A stretch of 64,000 nucleotides of DNA, from contig NW_026944385.1 in the NCBI RefSeq assembly GCF_033439725.1, forward strand, positions 1,576,001 to 1,640,000. The letters run 5' to 3'. The position numbers and the translations under genes are program-made. This document shows, piece after piece, positions 43,416 through 55,359 of the stretch. Position 1 is the stretch's first letter. The number at the start of each line of letters is the position of its first letter. Source of the stretch: Neurospora tetraspora (Eukaryota > Ascomycota > Sordariomycetes > Sordariales > Sordariaceae). The notes under the pieces are model-generated. The model was given only the letters and a program-made list of their open reading frames with translations. It was not told the DNA's origin and searched no databases.

Positions 43416-44423
43416 CCCCCACTCGTTGGGCTTCTAGAACGAGATGAGAGGAAGCACGCAAGTCGTGGGGGAGGCGCAGGCTAGTGACTTGTGATGAGAC
43501 ACGACCAGTTTTGTGGTTGGAGAGTCGGGTGTCAGAGTGGGGGAGGAGAAAGGAGTAAGTTCTGGCCGGCCTGTTGGCGCCCACGTGTACCGATGATAAT
43601 GATGATGATGTTGACATGACAAGGCGACGATGGATTGAAGGTCGCGACAGCTGGCCGTCAAGGTTACTGTTGTTCCATGCCCTGGACCTGTCCCCCAACC
43701 ATGCTGCAGCACCACCCTGGGTAGGGTTGCAATGGGGTTGGACCGGACCGTATGAGACAGGGCGGTCGCCAGTGCAGACTCATCACAGCTTGACGCAGAT
43801 GATGCCTCATATTACAGCTGGCTGGAAATGGAAACCAATTCGGCAGTCCGGTGGATTGATAATGGGAAGTGATTGACCGCCCAGTTGCTTGCCTGCTGTG
43901 TGATGGCCGGTGGGAATGGGTGTGGTGTCCATGCTTGCTGCTGTGACAAGGGGGGTCGCCGTGAGGTGTGGCCCATCCATGGTTCTTGGCAAGCATGGGA
44001 TGCCGAGGGTTCAATTTTCCAACCCAAGTACCTATCGTTGCCTTGATTCTGCATGGGGCTCGCGTTGCGTATGGCCGTTGTCATTGTCGCATGGAAACGC
44101 CCGAACTGCCGCTTTGGTGTTTTTCATGTACGGGCCCGGGTCCATGTGCTTTCGGCAGTGGTTGACCTGATTTCTCATCTCCGTCGCCGCCGTTGTCAAT
44201 GTTTCCGCTCTAGTGTCGTTCTCTCGTTCGGTGAAGATCTTCAAGTCGAGGTGGTCGGCGCCTGGCCCGTCGTCACCCGATTGCGGTATCCCCGGATTCC
44301 CCAGATGGACCTAGTAGCCTCGCATTGTTGTACCGCCTTGAAAGCCGCTGATCGTTGGTGCAATTGCGGGCTTCGGTGGGGAAAGTGGTTGTCTTGTCTG
44401 ATATCTCCAGAAGGCTGATGCGC

Positions 44424-44764
44424 TCAAAGGTAAGTCTGCTGCTTACTGGAGCGCTTAATCATGCTCTCCCAGGGAGGGTATGTCTTGGGCTTGCATTCGC
44501 CTATTTGGAAGTCAGCCTCCAGTCGATGTGGGGGAAAGATGTCAGGATGATGAAACCGGAAATGGCGTGGGGGGCCAAAAACGGTTCTTCATCTCCAAAT
44601 GAAAGTCATGTCGATCACATACCGCATAGCTCCTCCTGCCTGTACTCAAAGTGGGTGACGTTTGGTTGGCAGCGCTTGTGGGTGATCGTGTAGTCTCTGC
44701 ACCACTTGGACGCGATCCAGCGGAAGTGGCCGCACGAGTATTCCCGTTGAGTGTAATCGCACAT
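44424..44764 (-). CDS. Small Cys/aromatic-rich fungal protein (MCDYTQ family)
   Basis: Two exons on the minus strand, 44623-44764 and 44424-44500, with a 122-bp intron (GTATGT donor, CTGAC branch, ATAG acceptor) that splits a Gly codon; 72 residues. It starts MCDYTQREYSCGHFRWIASK, then WCRDYTITHKRCQPNV, FEYRQEELCG, and after the intron ECKPKTYPPWESMIKR. I recall a short fungal family with the pattern MCxYTQxEYxCGH...WC..Y..T..RC....EYR.E.CG.C, of unknown function; the regular Cys/His spacing suggests metal binding or disulphides (inference). No signal peptide. It lies between transposons. The intron keeps it from appearing as one long frame, so it is easy to miss. Confidence 0.75.
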
Positions 44765-45228
44765 TTTGACTGATATTGGTGTTTTGTTGGAACAATTGGT
44801 GGTATCGGTTTTGGTGCTGATCGCGAGGATGAGATAGTCGGCAGTCTAGTGAGAGTCGAACCCAAGGTATGATATCGATGTCGATGACGTGCCGAGTAGT
44901 CAAGTGCCTGAGTTGGACTGGTTGAAGAATCTGTGGGGGAACTTGAAGCAAGCTCTACAAACTGGAGAAAGAGGAGATGGCCAAGATGGGACGGTGGGCA
45001 TGACGTTGTATTTAACCTTGTATGCCAGGTGCGTCCTACGGAGTATGGAGGATCGTGAGGACGGAGCTTAAGCACAGTGAGAAAACGAAAAATAAAATAA
45101 AAAAATGGATGGATGAAAATGCTCCATCCGCATCCCGACGGGATGGAAGGTGGAGTGTTGTCAAAAGATGCGAAGCACCGTTCCTTCCAGGATCACCTGC
45201 CCACTTTCCATGCACCTGATGAGCTGTA

Positions 45229-45260
45229 GGCAGGTACCTCTACCTTGTTGGGTACCTGCC
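45229..45260. repeat. Inverted repeat GGCAGGTACC / GGTACCTGCC
   Basis: Two perfect 10-bp arms (45229-45238 and 45251-45260) with a 12-bp loop. A further GGCAGGTACGTACCTAC occurs at about 45284-45300. It lies upstream of the gene that starts at 44764 and could be a regulatory site; function unproven. Confidence 0.8.
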
Positions 45261-45313
45261 ACTCGCTGGACATGGGCCCATTCGGCAGGTACGTACCTAC
45301 AGTGGAGCGTGCA

Positions 45314-45757
45314 TCACAGTTCACTGTACCGAAGCATGAGGCTGCTGGGAACAAGGAATGTCGTCGGAGGAGAGGTGGAGCTTAATGCTTGGCATGCTGC
45401 AAGTCGCTTTAGCGCAGCACGGTAAGGATCCATTTCTAGCGCTTCTCTGGGAATCGCCAACGGGTCAACCTCCAAAATCGGACGACCAAGAGTGACAGTC
45501 CAGACTCCAGACCACCTCATTTCCAGAGCAGAAGCCGCAACGAAGAAATTCCGACAGAATTGAGGGCAAGCACCACCAGGTAAGCGAACATTGATGTAGG
45601 TGGTAAACGTGGAAGGAGTGCCTGGCTCACACACTTGGAGTTCCGTCGCTGGAGGAAGGTGCATCGTATCAACACCACGACACTGGCACACCGGGCAGCC
45701 GCCGCCAATTACATATCCCGGGCCCTCACTCTCAAGGTACAGTCCACTGCCGCACAC
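45314..45757 (-). CDS. Possible cysteine-containing hypothetical protein
   Basis: A 147-residue frame, beginning MCGSGLYLESEGPGYVIGGG. Cysteines are clustered in the first half (GGCPVCQCRG, LQVCEPG, GGACPQFCRN), and the rest reads as plausible protein (FFVAASALEMRWSGVWTVTL). No family recognised. The Cys pattern hints at a partner of, or fast-evolving relative to, the small Cys protein nearby, but that is conjecture. It may be chance or part of a spliced gene. Confidence 0.35.
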   Translation of the reverse strand: MCGSGLYLESEGPGYVIGGGCPVCQCRGVDTMHLPPATELQVCEPGTPSTFTTYINVRLPGGACPQFCRNFFVAASALEMRWSGVWTVTLGRPILEVDPLAIPREALEMDPYRAALKRLAACQALSSTSPPTTFLVPSSLMLRYSEL

Positions 45758-46608
45758 ACCTACCTACAATTGGTACTACATCAATCCAGGCGCACGTTCT
45801 CCATCAAATCCAAGACTTGAATTGCTGCCCGTCTTACTTTGTGTCAGGAAAAAAACATTTTCTACTATGGTGTTCGAGAGGCTTCACTTACAATTCCGGA
45901 TACCCAAGTGCTTGCCGGTAGAAAACCCGTGTTGACTCGCCTTTAGCGACAGAGCGAGCTGGCAGTTGCGCCTACCCACAGTAGTAACGTTAGTCGACCT
46001 TAGTTGCAGGCGGGCATGATTTAGCGCATTCTTAGTGGCCTGCACCAGCCGAAGCTGCCGCAACTGTCTCCATCAACTCCTTCCTTGGCTCCTTCCTTTC
46101 CATCCATCCTCCGAATTGTCGATAGTATCAAGGGAAGATATACAGGGGCATCCACGACCGAGGTTCTCGGACGAGGTCAATTTGGAACTGAAGTCAAAGG
46201 CATTAAGTCGGGAAAGGGAAAGAGAAGGAAATGAATCGTGATGGTTTCAAAGTATGTCAAAACACATTTTGCCGTCAGCGAATGGGTGCCGCCACCAAGA
46301 TCAGAGAGATGGAAGGCCGGAGCCTGATGTTTGTTGAACTCTTCGAAACAACAATCAACATGTCACTGTACTTTCCTTCCTACGAATATACGGTAATATC
46401 ATCTTTTGTTCGGGCCCGGTTGAAAGATAACGCTCCGTCGTCGCTCACTGCACTGCTCACTGCAGCGTGGGATAACGGTTTCGTTGAGGCAGGTGCTGTA
46501 ACGGTGCATTTCGTTCCCGTCCACCATCTGAGGTCTGAACGGAGCACGGACGGGGTGTTGGTGCGACTCAAGTACCGGCTACAAACAATCTGCGTCATGT
46601 ATCCTTTA

Positions 46609-49600
46609 GGGTGTGTTCCATTCAGTTTTTTTTTTAGCGTTTTCACCGGGTGAAAAGCCCCGGTGGAAATCGTGTTCCCCGAACAACCTCAACACCTTTA
46701 TACCTTTTCACCGGGTTAACACGTCCGTGCACGTCTTAATAACCCGGTGAAAAAAAAATTTCCGCTTTTTGACTTTCCAGCCAACCAGAGTATAAAATTA
46801 CATTTTTATCCAGTAAATTAAAAAATTACTATTTTGCAAATTGTAACTAGGTAGATTTTTGTAGATTTTAATACTAAGATTCGCTACCCCCTTCTAGAGC
46901 CTAGTATATACAGCGATTTCAGCACTATATACACTACAATATTGCATATTGTATAGTATATTACCCCCCAAATACAACGTAAATCCCCTAGTACTACCAC
47001 GATTACAACGCGTAAGCGCAAAGTGCGTATATATATAGCCTCCTTTCTAATTATTATAGCGGTAATACAGTTGAGTCCCCGGTTCGTTATAAACCCTAAT
47101 CCTTTGAAGGGAATCTTTATTATTAAAGACTTCTTATTTGGGTATTAAGGTCGATTATAATTATTTATCCGTATATAAGTAAATATAGTATTTACGTTAA
47201 TTATATAGTTCTAATATAATATTAGGCTACGCGGGGGAAGGATTCTATAATTAGACGAAAAGGTTATAATTTTCTTGTTAATAATATTATAGGGTATTAT
47301 TTATCAAATATCGGGATAGGTTATTAAGTAAAGTATTTCTATAATATATAAGTTAATATCAAAGTCCTATTAAAATTTAGTAACTTATATTTACTTCAAT
47401 TCTCTATACAAATAAGGCCTTCTATTAAATATTAAAAGCTTATATTTAATTTGCCTAGTCGAAGATTAAACTCCCCCTTCTATATACTCCGATAAAAATT
47501 AAAACGAACCCGAAGTTATATTTTTATTTTAATAGGGTACTAAGTGCTTTCGATAGTTCCTACTTCCTTATAAAGGTAAGTAACGATAAGTAACCTATTT
47601 AGCGAACCCGTAAGGGTAAGCTTTCAATAAACGTTATATTCGTATATAATTTCGATAGTTATATTATATATACTTTGTTCAGGTATAAAGGCTTTATATA
47701 CAATAGTCGAATATTTAGAGCTTTATTAGTATACGGCTTCTCGATTCTAACGAATTACTTTTATTTAGCCGACGGCGGGTATAATTATTTATATAGATTA
47801 TTTATACCATATTATAGCGTACAATATTATTTATAGGAGTCGAAGAGGGGGGGTATTAGATTAATAATATATAAAGCACTATATAATTTGAAAAATAATT
47901 ATATTAAGGTTATTATCGAAAGGGTAATTAGTAAATTAAAATTAGCCTTTAAAATGTTTACTTATAAACTAATCTTCCTTATTAAAATGTAGATTCTTAT
48001 TATTTATATTTACGTAGTAATTCTAAACTTTATACTAGAATATAACGATATCGACTTCGAAGACGAGGACGAAGCCTTCGTATACTTCGAGGAGGAGGGA
48101 GGAGACGTAGCAAATGATAACGAGGAAGAGGAAATATTATAAATTAATTTTAATAAAGCGGAAATATAGGGTAGAAAAAATAGTTCGATACATAAATATT
48201 ACAAAAGAATTATGAAATAAATATAGCGAAATTATTACGCGTATTTCGAAAGGATTAAAAGGGTAGGGTTATAAAAAGGAGAATCGAATAGAGGAGAAAA
48301 TCAAATAGAGGAGAGAATTAATTAGAGATAGATTATTTTAATAATTATTATTAAAGACGGGTAATTATATTTAAAATCCAATATTTCGTTAAAATTCGAA
48401 CGAAGGGAATTTAGAAGAGTATTTATATAGGATATATTATATTAAAATATTAGTTCCTCCTAGCCTACCTCCATTAGAAATCCTACTTCTATTTACTACT
48501 ACTTTTATTTTTAAACTTTCGTCCATAATAATATAAAATCATTAACATTTACAACTCTTCGAAACGATTCTAGCATTCTTTTTATATTAGAATTTAAAGG
48601 AATATAAATTTTATTACATTACGGTAAATATTGTAAAAAAAAGACGAGTGTAAGGTCAGTGGGAATATTTATATATTAATTTCACTAATTAGGAGAAGCG
48701 AAGTAGTAATCTAATTTAATATAATAAATACCTTTTAAATCATAGTAGGATTATGAGGTATTTATAGAAGGTATAGATTTCGAATATTTTACTATCTCCC
48801 CTATTATTATTAATCCCCTTCTAACTCCTTTTCGATTTTTTTTAAAATACCGCCTTATCTTTTCTAATTTTAATTGATAGAAGCGCTTAACCTTCCTTTT
48901 AGATTCTTCCTACCTCCTTTAAGCCTTTTTAGTAATATTTTTAGATACGCGACCGTCCTAATCCTTATTAAAAATCCCTATCGCGGTCGTAAATTATTTC
49001 GAGCCCCCTTCAGTTGTAATAGCCGTAGTAACCGCGAATATACTTTCAAAGATAGTTTTATTATAATTTATCCGCTTCTTCTTCTTCGGGTTAATATTAA
49101 AAGAGGTTAATAACTTCTTTTAAAGACCGCGGGTATAGCGGGGAATTAGTAAAGAATTTTTATTATTATTAGTATTATTATTATCGTCGTTATTAATTTG
49201 CGTAATTACTTCTTTTTCATTACTGTTGCCTTTGCCTTCTTCGAATAAAGCGGGGTTAATTAGTAATTGAAAAAGGGTAACTGCGTTTATACTAGTAGTA
49301 TTTTAGTTATTTTCGAAGATACGCTCTATAAATTCGAAGTAGGAGAGGATAATGTATTTGAATTAGGAAATTTTAGAGTATTCCTATAAAATATTATTTT
49401 ATTAATAAATCCCCCCTTAAACGAATATCTTTAATCAAATTAATAGCGATTAAATTATCCTAAACGTTTAGCGGCGTTATAATTATACCCGTATTATTAT
49501 TGCAACCGAACCTCGATTATAAATAAATAAAGTCCTAGAGCTGCCACTTTATTTTAAAGGTCCTATACTTATTACGAACTTACGTAATAGTAAAAGTAAT

Positions 49601-50346
49601 ACTTTTTATAACGAACCAACGTATAATTAGTTAATACGTACCTTCTTTAAAATTATTCTATAATACGCCGCCGCTAATAACGGTTTTAGCGAGAATTTTA
49701 AAGGTAAATTCTTCTTAAACTGGGGTTTATCAAATCTTTAGGACGCTAACATTACCCTTACCCTTCTTACTAAAGGTAGAAGGGGTAGAAGGAGTAGAGG
49801 ATTAAATAAACGAGGGCTTAATTTAATTAGTATTAGCGATATTCGATTAGGTAAAAGATTAGGAAGCGTTAGAGGAGGAAGTATATATAATCGAGTTTTG
49901 AGAGGCTGTGGCGGGCGGTTGGGAGATTAGTATTGGCGGTTATAGAAAAAGATAGACAAAATTAGGTATATAGATCAATATTTATCGACCGTTTTATACG
50001 ATTCAAGTATATCGAAAATTTTCCCCTTTTTACTATAATTGATAAATAGTCTAAATCTATAGCTAGAATAATGTTAGGAGGGGTCTCTAACTATTAAAAT
50101 ATATACATTAAGGGATTTTTTATATTATAAAGATATTTAAGAGCTATTTGGGGATTTAATTAGTAGATTTATCGAAATACGCTTACGGATTTCATGAAAC
50201 ACGATTTTCACTGATATTTTCACTAGAATGCTAAGCTGCCTAAACGCCAAGGCTGAAACCCGGTGAAAATTAGTCTATGCGACCTTTTCACCCAAATACC
50301 TAAAACCCGGTGAAAAGACCCTAAAATTTCGTTATGGAACACACCC
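46609..50346 (+). mobile_element. PIF/Harbinger DNA transposon, RIP-mutated
   Basis: 3,738 bp with inverted ends GGGTGTGTTCCAT and a 3-bp target duplication TTA (46606-46608 and 50347-50349), the standard PIF/Harbinger target. Subterminal motifs TTTTCACCGGG/CCCGGTGAAAA recur at both ends. Between 47.7 and 48.0 kb, broken plus-strand frames match the Harbinger DDE nuclease: ALLVYGFSI, YFYLADGGYNY (second catalytic Asp block), then a tract corresponding to LFNLRH...IERVFGVLKRRF. An acidic tail (DIDFEDEDEAFVYFEEEGG) ends near 48.14 kb. The remaining 1.9 kb would fit the second, Myb-like gene such elements often carry, but RIP stops prevent recognition. Inactive. Confidence 0.9.
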
Positions 50347-50349
50347 TTA

Positions 50350-52103
50350 ATTACCATCCTTGTTACGAGGAGTCTGTCGTGCATCTTTTCTATCAGTGCT
50401 GCCACCATAGTTTCCCACTCGTCCTTTAAAGTTCTTACTCCCGTAGTCTCGTGATCGTGTCAACGTCGGATGCCACGTCCAAAGACTCAACATAATTATT
50501 TTGAAACATCTGGACCTCCAATCTAGGCAGCGTCGTTTCATCGGGCTCTGGCGCAATCGTCTGCGCAAAGAAAGATATCGCCGTCTATCGAGCCTCGATC
50601 CAGTAGTTCATGTGCGCAATGACGAGTCGGTGACGGGCCTTTGGCTAATACTACTCCGCGAACTTTCGGAACGACCTCGATCCCATCACCTTTGGCATCA
50701 AATCTTGACGAAAAGCTTCACGCCATGCTAACGGACAACGGGCCGATCTGAACTTGGCAGAACGGCCCAAGACAAAAACGCGGCGTATTTCCGTCGTTGC
50801 GTTGTCGGCGGCTTGGCTGTTGGAAATTTTGCCAGTGGAAACCCAACTGCGGGGCAAATTTCCCATTTTCCAGTACGTAGCAACCGTACCTTTTTACCCA
50901 ACGACAATACAGTGTCAGGCTTCCCAGCACGACACGAAGAAATCGTCCTTTTCAAAACGACACACGCTTTTGCGGGCCGTGAGAATGTGTGATGAGTGGG
51001 ATTTGTGGGTTTACGAGGACCTCTCCATTCGCTTACGTACCACTCAGTAGGTTTCCCCATCGACTCCGACTCGCAATGGAGCAGACCCCGGAAAAAAACA
51101 GTGCTTGTTGTGCTGAAATTCCCGCATCTTCAATTGCAACCCAAGCAAAAAAGAAAAGAACATGGGATGTCCTGCTAAATGCCCGCTGGCGAATACCCTG
51201 TCGACTCTTTTTAGGCCGGAAGTCCAACATCTCGACTCTCGAGTCGCCGCAAGCGCGGCCTTTCTCATCGGCGTGTTGGCGGTTGAACGTGGGGAGACCC
51301 TCGCACCTTGGCCGAGACGCAAAATATCTTGTGGAGTTCGGGAATTGAGGCTCGGTGGTGTTATTACACACGGAATCTCTGACCCAGCTTGATCTCGAGT
51401 CTCAACTCTGGCCTCGGATTCATCTGATCTCTAAACGCGCGCGCACAGACACGGTGATGCTATAGCACGACAGCCGAGTGTCTACTCGATAAGATCGAAA
51501 GACTTTCGATTGTTTAGACATCAAAGGGTCCCTTTGTTTCCCCTGAATTTACCTAGCTAATGTTCCGGTGGCACGGTTAGCGCGCTTTACCTTTTTGCTT
51601 TGTGAGCATTTCAGCGGTCTTTCTGAGACAGCTCGCCGCTTTTGAAGACAGGATGGACCACGCACGGCCACTCACAGTGTGCTGAGAGTCCAGAGATATG
51701 TTTGTGTCAGAAAGCACGTAAAGTGGGTCAAATAGATATATAGTAAAAAGTAATTAATTCTAGTAATCCTCGTCCCAATCCTCTTCGAAGGTACTAGGGT
51801 TTAAATACAAAAACCAGGGATTCCAGGTGGCTAGTCCTCATACAATAATATCATCAGACAGCCCAATTATCGAACTATAGTTATAAGGGAATTCCTGCAC
51901 TGCATATGCAGTGTATGAGGTTATATAAATAGGGAGGCACATACTGGACTAGAAGTCTGGCCATCCATGCATGCCCTGATAATCTGATAGTTTGTCCTCG
52001 GGGTTCGTTTGGGCCAGGTTTGCTAGGTTTGGTGATCGTCCCATTAACGAGGACTGGGGTTAGGGCTGTTCCCAATGTGACCAACCAACCCTGCTGCGAT
52101 TCT
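50350..52103. other. Spacer between transposons, no supported gene
   Basis: 50350-51700 has normal GC and overlapping frames up to 119 codons without motif. 51700-52100 is more AT-rich and contains a 16-bp perfect palindrome CACTGCATATGCAGTG at 51898-51913. Confidence 0.4.
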
Positions 52104-52281
52104 TGTCAGATTCCAAGGTAGCATTCTACCGAGATATGGGTTAGATGCCAGAGTCCCAGCCATCTGATTTACAGGTCTTAGCAAATATAGGTTACCCCTA
52201 GAACTCCCAGACCTTTTGGAGTAGAGCGTTCGAATCAATTACACAGAATTAATCAACTAAATTACACTAGTAAATGTGATA
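52104..52281 (+). repeat. Copia-2 5' LTR
   Basis: 178 bp from TGTCAG to GTGATA. It is followed by ATTAATAGTCTGAT, the same sequence that follows the Copia-1 5' LTR and so probably the primer-binding site. Confidence 0.9.
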
Positions 52282-53113
52282 ATTAATAGTCTGATACGCG
52301 CCCTATTAATATAACGATTAGTATTATGAGTTAGTAATAAATAACACGAGAACAACACGATATTTCTTTCAAAGCCTATTAATGATACTAAGGAGAACGT
52401 TACTTATTTGAAAGATAGTAATAATTAGATCCGCTAGGAGCCTATACTCTAGTTAAAGTATAATTTAAACGTATTTAAGGATTGGTTTTAAAGTATTATC
52501 GAGAAGCCTACCATACTAAGATAGTTTATCCTAACTATTATCCTATTACGAAAATAATTAGAACTTATATTAACGAAGTTAAAGTAGAATTTATTCTCCT
52601 TAATAGTAGAATAACCGTTTATATTATTATTAATTAAGTTGGAGAATCCCGGGAGTTATTTATTAAGTATCGTACTAGAGACGAAATTCTATTCGATACC
52701 TTTACTAACGAGGAGGACTTAATTAATAAATAACTTTTTAAATTAGAGTTTACGCTCTACTCCGATAATAAGAAGGATTAGAAGGAATTTATAATTAGCG
52801 ATAAGGCTATACTGAAATGGAGCAAAAACACACTACCACAAAAAAGCATAGCCTACCCAAAACCTTAGAGTGAGGTGCTAATCTGAAGGTTAGGAATGAT
52901 TTCGCGAGGATGCCAGAATGAAGCCTCTAAACCGTAGCTATTAACTACTAAAGGAGGGAGGGGGAAGTAGAGCTTTACCCCTAAATTAGTTGCTCTAGAG
53001 TTAGGAGTAGATCTAGAGGTTAGGTTCTTAGGGAGGGAATTACGAGTAAACTCAACGGTTAAGTCTTTTTGGGAGCGAAATTCAAGTGTATTCTGCTAGT
53101 TAAAGTAATATCT

Positions 53114-53382
53114 TATAATGGGTCTGCGAGAGTATTGTATAGCGAGCAGTTGTATAAGGTTGAAATGCTATATTTGATAGAGAGGAAAAGGATTGCTCTA
53201 GAAGGGAATAGTCGAAAGAAGGTTTTATGCAATTAGAGCTAAGACCGCACAGGCTAGGTAAATATATAGGTTTAGCGAACTAGAGGGTTCGTATTAGCTT
53301 TAGCGTTATATAATAACCTTTAATTTAGATTAGTAAGCTTGGTAATAATTAAATATATTAACCGGGCGCTAGCCTTATAATA
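53114..53382 (-). repeat. 3' LTR of the nested gag-only element
   Basis: 269 bp, on the plus strand from TATAATGGG to CTTATAATA. Original TG/CA ends were changed to TA by transitions; compare TGTAACGGG and TCTATAACA in the other LTR. Confidence 0.88.
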
Positions 53383-55090
53383 TTACTCCCCTACTCCTCC
53401 TTAGGGAATTCGGTTTTACGTATAGAAATTAACGTAATTAAATATACGAGAAAAGATTAAAATTTAGTATAATTACACTTAATTAAATATTTATTTAACC
53501 GGAGAAATTTTTTAATATTAGAAAAGATAAAATTTCTCTATTTGAGCCCCTAAATAAACGCTATATAATTACTTACTTCCTACTCGAGTTAGTAACGATA
53601 TATTTATCGCTTACCTTTATAGAATTGCGCTAAAACTTGGTATTAAAATTAAATTAGGGGATATTTTTAAACTTTACCTAGTTCTAGGGCCTTCTTTTAC
53701 TATATTATATTAATAATTTATAACGGAGATAATTAGAATTAAGGTTATTACTTAATACTTTATATCGCTTTATTTTTCCTATTAATAATCGGTTACCTTT
53801 TCGTTCCTTCGTTAGGGAATAGCTTTAATAATTTTTATACCTACGAAATATTAATACTTATTCTTTTTATTAATTACGTTATAAATAAATATTAATAGAA
53901 TTGGGCGGCGAAGGGTACGATTTTATAATTTATTTATTTAATTAATAGATAGTATACCCTAGTAAATTAATTAGAGGTTTTTCCTTTTAGATATAATTGC
54001 GCTCCTCTACCCCTAATATTATTAAGGTTATTATTAATATAGTTTCGTTTAATCCGAATATTCTTCCTCTTTATAGTTATTATTATTATAATTATTTAAA
54101 TCCCTACCGGGTTGTCTTCGAACGTTATTTATCCTTATCTTTTATTTATATTATTTAAATTAGTAAGAATTATTCCTATAATTCGTATATTTACCTTCTT
54201 TTTTTTACTTATTCTTCTATTTCTAAAACGGTAATATTTTTAATAGGGTTACTAAAGTATTATTAACAGGGGTCTTTATAGGATTATTAATATTATTATT
54301 AACCGGAGCCTACTTCAATAAGGAGGAGGAAATTAAAAGAAAGGAATTGCCGTTGAGTTTTTGTAAATACGTAAGTAATAACGAATATTATTTAAGCACG
54401 TCGGTTCGGTCGGAGAGGCATTACTTCTAATTATAGCTCAAAATAATGGTAATTTAGTTAATTTTAATAATATTTAATTACGAGTCGGCTTGGGTATAGT
54501 ATAATACTTTTTTAAAGCGAGCGATAAAGGCCGTTATCGATTCCTTAGACTTTTATTTAAATTAGTATAATTCTTAATTAGCGTATTTAATAAAATTGGG
54601 GTCTTTAAATATAAATTTGAACTTATCGATAAATTTATAACGAGACCGAAGTATAGCAGCAAACGCAACGAGGAGTTTTTTAATAGTAAGCGATAAGTAA
54701 ATAGATAAATAATAAAATTACGCTTTTAAATTACTAATAGTAGGGCTATTTATATAGAACTTAATTTGCGCGTTTAAAATTTAGGTTTCGAATTCTTCGT
54801 TACTCCCTAAAAGTTTTTCAAAATGCAGGAAGATTAGTTTATATAATAGCGAATCGAGAGGAATAGATTTAAGGGCGGAAATTTCAAAAATCAATTATTT
54901 AATCGAAGAAGTAAATTATCTTTAACGTTATTAAGAATTCGTAAATTAAACGATCTAAGGGAACTATTATTATTAAAATATTGTAAATAGAGAAATTATT
55001 ACTAAAGAACGAAAGTGATAGTAGGGAAATTCTTTAGTAGTACTTATAAACTTTAGTAATGGTAGTATTTAAAAAGAGGGTTAAATATAA

Positions 55091-55359
55091 TGTAACGGGT
55101 CTACGAGAGTATTATATAGCGAATAGTTGTATAAAGTTGAAATATTATATTTAATAGAGAGGAAAAGGACTACTCTAAAAGGGAGTAGTTGAAAGAAGGT
55201 TTTGTATAATTAGAGTTAAGATTGTACGGGCTAGGCAAATATATAGGTTTGGCGAATTAGAGGGTTCGTATTGGCCTTAGCGCTATATAATAACCCTTAG
55301 CTCGGCTTGGTACGCTTGGTAATAGCCAAGTATATTAACCGGGCGCTAGCTCTATAACA
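55091..55359 (-). repeat. 5' LTR of the nested gag-only element
   Basis: 269 bp from TGTAACGGG to TCTATAACA on the plus strand, followed by the target duplication TATCT. Confidence 0.88.

Larger units (their letters stand above)
53114..55359 (-). mobile_element. Nested gag-only LTR retrotransposon (Gypsy-like Gag)
   Basis: 2,246 bp with 269-bp LTRs (53114-53382 and 55091-55359) and a 5-bp target duplication TATCT (53109-53113 and 55360-55364). On the minus strand, broken frames at about 54.4-54.65 kb spell a fungal Ty3/Gypsy-type Gag: DPNFIKYANxELY, KSKESITAFIARFKKVLYYT, then CLSDRTDVLK. A purine-rich tract (complement of 53383-53405) abuts the left LTR, so the element reads leftwards. Only about 1.7 kb of interior exists and I find no protease, reverse transcriptase or integrase signature, which marks a non-autonomous element. 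RIP-mutated. Confidence 0.85.
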
